A DNA stretch of 64,000 bases, taken from positions 310,001 to 374,000 of the forward strand of contig JAGTJM010000015.1 in NCBI GenBank assembly GCA_020747015.1, in the 5' to 3' direction. The stretch comes from Pyrenochaeta sp. MPI-SDFR-AT-0127 (lineage: Eukaryota > Ascomycota > Dothideomycetes > Pleosporales > Cucurbitariaceae). The notes beneath the pieces are model-generated. The model worked only from the letters and a program-made list of their open reading frames with translations, made no database searches and was not told the DNA's origin. Shown here piece after piece: positions 57,739 to 64,000 of this stretch (its first letter is position 1; every line of letters starts with the position of its first letter). Position numbers and translations under genes: made by a program.

Positions 57739-58799
57739 TCAATCACTCTTCCCTACCCCAACAACCCTTCCTCCAGTCCTGATTCCCAGCTCCTCCGCAC
57801 TCCTAAACTTCCTCGCCTTCTCTACATCATTGCCACCGCCCCAGGTGCCACTACTCCTCCCACTACCTCTCCGCTTCCCATGCTGTGCCCTTTCGTATTC
57901 ATCTTTATGCCACCCGAATCCGAAGATGCAGAACAAACAAATTACGACGAAAAGCGCAATAACGGCGAGAATGAAGAGAAAAAGAGACCATACGCCTGAG
58001 CTGATATACGCTACGAAACTGTCCGAAGCCGAGTTCACGAGATGCGCAGGCGTACCTTTCTTCCCATGCGTGTCCCAGTCGTGGAACCACATTGCTTTTC
58101 GACCTTTCCGCGACTCAGTCTCGGGCCGCGGGATGAGGTCAGCTCGGATGATTTCGTAGCTGTTCGCGGTATCGCCGGAAGATAGCAGGGGCCGCTCTAA
58201 CAGCACTACTTCCAGCACCTTTTGCTTTGCATCGTCCAGAATCACGGTGATGGGAGTCTCAGGTAAGTCGCTCCAAAGCTCCATGATGTCGAAGTGGAAA
58301 AGCAACGCCTTGGAAGATTTGAGGCGTCGGAGGGAATAACTGTAAGAAAGACCGAAATAGGCGCCGCCTAGATTATCAAGTTGATTACTTGCGACGAGCT
58401 TTGACAGATCATCTTCAGACGTGTCGAGTAGGACCTGGTTTGCATAAATCTTTGGCAAGATCTTTGAAGCAGTCAAGAGAGGCGCGTTATTGATACTGAG
58501 GTGTGCTGAGTCGTAGGGCAGGCTGATATTCAATAGCTGTCGCGTGATCAGCCGAGTTTATTCTACAGACTTTGACCAGTGAAAGTGCAATATACCAAAG
58601 CGTTCTCATCTTTCCTCTCCGTCCAGGCCTCATTTTCACCTTTCGATGTGTCTTGATAGAGAAATGGGCATCCATTGCAGGGCAGCTTCGCAATGAGGTT
58701 GTAGCCGTCTGCTACAGTTGTTATTTCCGGCGCAACTCCCGCTGCAACACCGCGGAATAATTCGAGCGTGAAGGCCAGAGCAGCTATTCGGATGATCAT
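57739..58799 (-). CDS. Type I membrane protein of unknown function (333 aa)
   Basis: Exons 58799-58596 and 58536-57739 join in phase 0 for 333 residues. It starts with a signal peptide (MIIRIAALAFTLELFRGVAA). A lumenal or outer domain of about 200 residues has a CNGCPF motif and strands such as FGLSYSYSLRRL and PITVILDDAKQKVLEVVL. One membrane helix (VWSLFLFILAVIALFVVICL) is followed by a basic, Gly/Arg-rich cytosolic tail (KRRGSGRSSGTWGGGN). The topology suggests a secretory-pathway or plasma-membrane protein; the family is not recognised. Its 3' end faces the gene at 56141 with under 300 bases between. Confidence 0.75.
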
Positions 58800-59112
58800 G
58801 TTGAAAAATGTGGCGGAGGAGTGGATGTGAAGTCGGCCATCCTGACACGTTTGAACTCTCTCGTGTAAGAGGGTCTCTCAATACGCCGAAACGGCCTTGG
58901 CGACTTTAGCGATACGAGATCATGTGAGAACGTGTTGGTGCCTTAGCGTGTCGCTGGCCGTCCCCACATCACTATACCAATACCTTGTCCTCGTATTTGA
59001 GTGACACGACATGACAACATTTACGTTGACTTCTTCATCATAGTTTGATCAACGCTCAGCGCCGTTGCAATAACTACATATGTGCCGCTTATAGCTTCCC
59101 ACTGAGTAGCCA
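58800..59112. other. Intergenic between membrane-protein gene and truncated BTB gene
   Basis: About 310 bases with the promoter of the gene at 57739-58799. The right part (59040-59112) still shows BTB-like codons in the frame of the truncated gene (WLLSGKL), now out of use. Confidence 0.4.
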
Positions 59113-59361
59113 CTAGTCGTAAATCCTGAAGGCACGTGGATCATGGTCAGGTAGTGAGACAAGACGTTCCTGAGCCTCTTGCCACGGTCCATTCAAAGCG
59201 GTATCGAAGAATTCAGAGGCTCGCCGAAGAACCTTCTCATAGACCAGGAAGCTAGTCATCTCTGGACCATGGCCAATCTTGACTGTGGCCATATCCACAC
59301 CCAGCCTGCTGATAATCAGACACAGAGTATGACAACCGAAAACGGATCCCACCTACTCCAT
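59113..59361 (-). pseudogene. Truncated BTB/POZ-domain gene
   Basis: Exon 1 (59361-59357, Met plus two bases) and exon 2 (59305-59113) join across a 51-nt GT/AG intron and encode 65 residues. VKIGHGPEMTSFLVYEKVLR, then RASEFFDTALNGPWQEAQER and LVSLPDHDPRAF resemble the first half of a fungal BTB/POZ domain (membrane-proximal hairpin and helices). The frame ends RIYD-stop, and the next codons read WLLSGKL before a second stop. Relatives usually continue RIY-x-QWLYTGK here, so the TAG stands where Gln (CAG) or a similar residue is expected. BTB proteins dimerise and often serve as Cullin-3 adaptors; half a domain should not fold. It may be a decayed copy. Confidence 0.55.
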
Positions 59362-60385
59362 AGCGTCATCCTGGAAAAGCGGCGCTACATGCTGCCGATT
59401 CCAGATAGACACTTTGCAATATTGTCGAGCAGGCCCTGCAGAAAGCTGTAGAATGTGTATCTGGAAAAACCCGTTGTTGAGTAAGTAACACGTCAAAGTT
59501 GTTCGAATGGCAAAGTGGGAGGAGATTGCTGTTGAGTGAATGTCGCCTCAAAAGTTATCGTTTTGTAGATACCAGACACAAAGGCTAAACGTGATTTCAA
59601 AAAGATGATGATCTGCAATCCTGGCGCCGGGCGCAGGTAGAGTAAAGTCGAGTAAAGCAGGGTAAAATAACTTTGAAAGTACCCATCTCTTAGCAACACT
59701 AAACCCGTCGCTCACCTCCACTTTCTGCATTCTTGCAGAGTTCACTGATTTGGACTAGTATCTTGCGCACTGAGTGCCATTCAAACTTCGCCGAGTCTTC
59801 GCAGCACACACTCCAAGAGCAAAGAAGGGTTAAAATATGTTTTTGTTGTTGAAGCAACTCATCAAATTCCTAAAATGGCTATTTTATGCATTCCATCAAA
59901 AACCATGCTTCATCAACATATATGCAGCGAAGAAACATGATGATATACACACAAAACGCAATGGGGCAAATCCTTCATCGACTCATTTGCATGCTCGCTC
60001 ATCCACCCAAAAAAGACAGATACAAGGAGCAGGAAAAACAAAAAAAAGGGGGAAAGATGCGATAAGCGAACGATATCAAGGTTTTTACGAGAAGATAAAA
60101 TACCTAGGACAAAGGGGGAGAGAGGGAAGAATAGAGATAAACGAATACGATGCAGAGTTTAACAATAAAACTTGAACAAGTTCCAAAAAATAAAAATTAT
60201 AAAACGCCAAAGAAGCGCCAACGCTGGGTATCTTACAAACAACAACGAGCATTCACAAACAACTTCTGCTCTTTTCTTCTCCTCGTGAGCCGTGATTGGG
60301 AAATCTTCAAACCTCGTCAAGAGGGATGAAGGCGAAAAATGTGGTTTCTCCTTCTGCTCTTCTCTTTTAGCCTTTTGGGGGAAGT
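59362..60385. other. Intergenic, A/T-rich
   Basis: About 1 kb. Long A-rich stretches at 59860-60200 fit the 3' region of the next minus-strand gene. A 112-codon open frame (59837-60175) is low complexity and is not called. Confidence 0.4.
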
Positions 60386-62624
60386 TCAGATGAATCCCTT
60401 CAGATCGTCTCTGCTCCTCTTGCCGTGGGGGTGGAAGAATCCACTACCGCTGAAGCCTTCCTCCTTTGGCGTGGCCCAGACGTCTGGAGTTGCTACATCG
60501 TCGTAACTAGCCTTTACGTTCCTTTCATCATACTCGCCACTCTCGCTTCCAGTTTCGCTGCGGCTGAACTTGCTGATTACACTTTCCCGCACATCGTTCA
60601 CGCCTGGTCCATACGGCTTATCGAAGGACTCGGAGCCTAATGCGCGGGGCGTTAAGAGGCGATCTTCAGTAGAAGAAATGAGCGTGTCAGGTGACGGTGT
60701 AGGATAGGAGGGTGAGGTGGCAGTTGCAGAAGCAATGAGTTTGCTAACGAGAGCGTGGAGATCGGCTACATCTTGGTGGAGGGTGCGGACTTGCTGCTCT
60801 AGTGCCTTCCTCGCGCTCCTTTCGTACTTGAGCGCTTCGTACATGGTCTTGAGGGCATGATGGTTCGCATCCTCGCCATTGCCACCGGCAGATGTAAAAT
60901 TCATCAACACCGGTGACGATGCACCAGGGTTCAGAGTATCACTACTCGACTGGTGAATAGGTTCTTGATGGATGCTTGTCGTAGATCGCGACCGTGACGC
61001 AGAAGCAGAGCGAGACGAGCTACTCCTGTTCCGCGTCCGCAGCGTCTTGGGTGGATTCTCGAGAATAATGGTTTGACGATTGGTGCGCGATGACATACGG
61101 TGCATCGAGGTCTCCAGATTTTCAAACTTGCTTTCTAGATGTAGTACCCGGTCTTCGATTGATAATCGATTTGGGTTACGGGACGGCGTGGGTGGAGCTT
61201 CGCCTTGCGGCTCTGGCACGATGCTGTCCTCGTCTGAGAATGCGCTTCTCAAGTTCCCAAAGTTGAATGCCGACACTGGGGCCTGGACTTCTCGGTTCTC
61301 TGCTTCCCGCTCTTGTATCTTTGGTGCTTCCTGTTCGGGGGTTTCTGGCTCATCTGCATGGCCAAGCGTTGCACTCATTTCCATGGCTGAATCCGGTTCT
61401 GGCGCTTGAATCATAGGCTCTTGCGCCTGTACACTTCGCATCGTCTCCACTGTCTTTGCAGTTTGGGGTCTACTGTAAGCACTGCCAGAGGCATGGCTTT
61501 CTCTCCAGTAGCGGATCTCTGCGCTTCTTCTCCGCTCAACGGATGCACGGCCCTTGACAAGATCCTGCAAAGCGCCTGCGCTTCTTGACCTGCGCCTGGA
61601 CTGAATGGGAGTTGTCACTTGAGTCGGGCTCGATAGTGCAATTCCGATGCCAGGCGAGGGCAACGCGTCTTCATCATTCCGCTCCTCCCAGGTTGAGAGT
61701 CTTCCGCGAGCTTCATCCAGGCTGTGTCGTTGGATACCAGCACTTGGTACACTGGGCAAGGTGGCTCTTCGTCGGATCCCAGGCCCCTGAGAATCAAAGG
61801 TGAGGTACTCCTGAGGTGGACTGGCTTGCGGCGCATTGACATTCATGGGGAAAGGGAGGTGCTGGCCAAGGGGATGCAGGGGCTTGAGTTCTTGCACTGG
61901 TAGGTCAGATATCCGTGGTCCACTCAGGGTTTGGTACTCCCGTGGTGGCGACTGTCTCAACATGCCAGGGTCCTACACAAAATTAGCATACATATCAATC
62001 GCTCAATCGAATACAACGTACGCTATGGTGGTAGCTGTGGCCGCGATGCGATGTCTCTTCCTCTTGTTCTTCATGCTCATCTCGGCTTCTTCGGCCAAAC
62101 ATCTTCCGGAAGACATTTCTCAGGCCGCTCTTGCGCTTCTTCTTCTGGGCAGCTTTGGTGGCACTCTCCGGTGTTGATCTAAATGGAGTGGGCGAAGGGT
62201 AAGAAGTCGGCTGAATGACGCTTTCCCTCTGCATTTCGTTCACCTGGCGCGGCCTTGGCGGAGATCTTGAGGGCTGACGCTCAGAGACGCTGTCTCCTTG
62301 CGGCAAACTGGCTTCTACAGGATTTGAACGCAATGCTGACGGTTGCTCTGGGATGCTTGGCGGAGGTTGTGATGGCCTCGGCGGAGTTTCTGGTCGTTGC
62401 TTTTGCTCTTCAATTACGTCGTGCGGCTGCAACGAACCCTCCAGGGCGCCTTGCTCAGCGTATTCCCTCTCTTCGTCTTCGCTCAGCGGCGTATCCTCCA
62501 TGATGGGAATGGGCCCACTGATTTTAAGATCGCCTCTGCGAATGGCCTCGGCCTTCCAGCTAGACCGCTGCAGAGGACTTTGCGCGCTCATGTCGGCGGC
62601 TACGAAGCCTTCTCGCGTGAGCAT
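60386..62624 (-). CDS. Ser/Arg/Pro-rich protein with short coiled coil, unknown function
   Basis: Exons 62624-62022 and 61972-60386 join in phase 0 for 729 residues. The head carries AIRRGDLKISGPIPI and a basic patch (KKRKSGLRNVFRKMFGRRSR) that may be a nuclear or membrane-binding signal. Most of the protein is disordered, with many RS pairs (RSRRRSRSAGALQD-like, SSRSASASRSRSTTS). A predicted coiled coil lies near residues 590-640 (LKTMYEALKYERSARKALEQ, QVRTLHQDVADLHALVSKLI). It ends HGKRSRDDLKGFI. RS-rich runs and many SP/TP sites suggest heavy phosphorylation. Met12 (62591) is a possible alternative start. Not recognised. Confidence 0.7.
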
Positions 62625-64000
62625 AGAGTGCAGACTGTGACCTTCTGTAATAGATGTGGTGTGGTAGTGCTTATGCGGCTGAGATTGCGCTCAAGCAGGC
62701 GGTGCAGGGAAGAACCTGGTGCGCTTGAGGAAGTCGCATCCCATTACCACCATGCAGCAAGTTATAGTACAGAATGGCCACTGCACATTAAGGTGTTTCT
62801 GCACTTGTCGACAATTGAGAGAGAGAGAGAGAGAGAGTCGGTGGCGGCGGCGGCGGCACACAGACGGATGTGGGGAGGTGGAAGATGGTGTGCTAATAAT
62901 ATACCTGGGCTACCTAGGTGGTGTAGCTGGGAGAATGGGAGGAGGGCTGGCAAAGAGCGACGAGGTTAAACAAAGAGGGACCCAAAGGACGAGAAATAAA
63001 ATCAAACCAGGGCGAGGGGAGGGGGCAGAGAAGGAATAAGTATCAAACAGCCAGGCCCAGCAGCGGTCATGTAGGTGGTCGATACTTTAGCCAGGGTAGG
63101 TAGGTGGGGAGAGGGCGGGAAGCTATTGATGGCGCACTTGCGAATGAAGCAGTATGACCGGCATGCCTTCACAAGAGCAGAGAACAAGCCCACGCGGAAG
63201 GGGCGGACAGGTGCTATAAAGGCATGAAAATGGGCGGGCTTGGTGGAGGCTTTGTTTGCGGGTGCAAGGCGACCGAGAGGCCGGGCCAGCGAGTGGATCA
63301 CAATGGGCAGCCCGCTTTTGCAAAGACGTGCAGCCGTCAAACCGTCTGGTGCAATCGATACGACTCACAGGCCAACGAACAAGGCCGTGCACGCGCCTTC
63401 GCTACCGTTCGGCTCACTTTTGGCTCGCGTTTGGCTCCCCCCATGCTCCCCAATGCCCCCAGTGCTCCCCAGCGCGCTCCCAAAAGCTCGCCATGGCCGA
63501 CGGTAGCTCGCCGCTTCTGAAACGCCCTCATCCCAGCCCATGGCGCCAACCGTGGGCCACGCCTTGCCGGAAGCATCCTGCCACGAAGCCACGAAGCCAC
63601 AATGGCATTGGAGGGGCCTCTGCACGCGCCATTGTCTATGCTTTGGGAACGCCCCGGCGTCGACGCGTTTCCCTGCTGGGCAAGGAACGGGTACGCGAGA
63701 CTGGCGGGCACGCATGTCATGTATCCTGGGCCGTGCATGCAGTGGTGCGTTTGAGAGCGATGCGCGGCCAAGCGCGACGTCCGAGGGCATTGGCTGCCTT
63801 CGAGGGGCACACTAGCCATGTCATTGACGGCCCTGCGTCGTCTGCAGTAGCATACCGCCCCAACAGACGTCCCTCTCCTCAGCCTGGCCGCTTTGATTGC
63901 CCGCACATGGACAGCACTCCCCCATGGGTCCCGTGGGGAAAAGCATGTCTGCGTGAGGGGCCATTGAGTGGTGCTGAGCCGATCAACGTGGCGGTCTACA
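62625..64000. other. GC-rich non-coding region at right edge
   Basis: About 1.4 kb upstream of the gene ending at 60386, containing its promoter. Open frames of up to 190 codons on both strands overlap one another, are low complexity and have no domain, as expected of GC-rich DNA. Imperfect ctcccc/tggctc repeats occur near 63410-63490. Confidence 0.4.
62817..62837. repeat. (GA)n microsatellite followed by (GGC)n
   Basis: A perfect dinucleotide run of about ten GA units, followed a few bases later by a GGC triplet run to about 62857. It lies about 200 bases upstream of the start codon at 62624, in the probable promoter or leader. Confidence 0.85.

Noticed and set aside
10688..58799. A secretion and cell-wall gene cluster
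   Set aside because: Wall and secretion genes (GH72, SUN, Mnn9, Ktr, Sso, BZZ1) are scattered among unrelated housekeeping genes on both strands; ordinary gene mix is the simpler reading.
63337..63906. 189-codon minus-strand open frame at the right edge
   Set aside because: GC-rich low-complexity DNA with long open frames on several strands; no motif supports coding.

Overview
The window is nuclear DNA of a filamentous ascomycete (Pezizomycotina), probably a dothideomycete close to the Pleosporales; the order is inferred from protein style and is not proven. Almost every gene is broken by short introns of about 45-110 bases with GT...AG ends. The products are typical fungal ones: a Pom1-like kinase, a Sso-type syntaxin, a GH72 glucanosyltransferase, a SUN protein, Mnn9- and Ktr-type mannosyltransferases, a copper-fist regulator and a NACHT protein. 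I rebuilt exon joins by eye, using reading-frame continuity across GT/AG sites and agreement with known family motifs. No cDNA was available. I saw no rRNA, tRNA, CRISPR array or intact transposon.

Layout. 1-8.5 kb: the 5' part of a Pom1-like kinase gene (minus, runs off the left edge), a Pex24/28/29-type peroxisomal membrane peroxin (plus), and a NACHT (NLR-like) gene interrupted by one in-frame TAA. 8.7-16.8 kb, all minus: a YchF/Obg-type GTPase with micro-exons, a Gel1-like GPI-anchored GH72 enzyme, a Sso1/2-like plasma-membrane SNARE and a multi-pass membrane protein. 17.4-24.7 kb: a small unknown protein with a possible papain-like H/C pair, a Mac1/GRISEA-like copper-fist regulator, an EFM7-like methyltransferase and an unknown protein. 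25.7-37.2 kb: a SUN-family wall protein, BZZ1, DBP5, a DUF202 membrane protein and an Mnn9-like mannosyltransferase. 37.7-46.1 kb: a mitochondrial protein, a very basic repeat protein, an SDR oxidoreductase, TAF14 and the RanBP1 homologue YRB1. 46.8-58.8 kb: a single-TM orphan, a KTR mannosyltransferase, a DUF4604 protein and several fungal proteins of unknown function. 59-64 kb: a truncated BTB gene, a Ser/Arg-rich orphan and GC-rich non-coding DNA.

The genes are mostly independent housekeeping genes, not a cluster. Several touch one broad theme, secretion and the cell wall: syntaxin Sso, BZZ1 (endocytic actin), Mnn9 and Ktr (Golgi mannosylation), and GH72 and SUN (wall remodelling). Divergent pairs that probably share promoters are Pom1/PEX, BZZ1/DBP5, MNN9-like/mitochondrial protein, and KTR/DUF4604.

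The least ordinary items are two genes whose reading frame is cut where the family expects glutamine (NACHT, CAA to TAA; BTB, CAG to TAG), as C-to-T change at CpA would produce; a GTPase whose G-domain start is assembled through 26-nt and 10-nt exons; and an Arg/Lys-rich protein built from repeats that has no obvious start codon.
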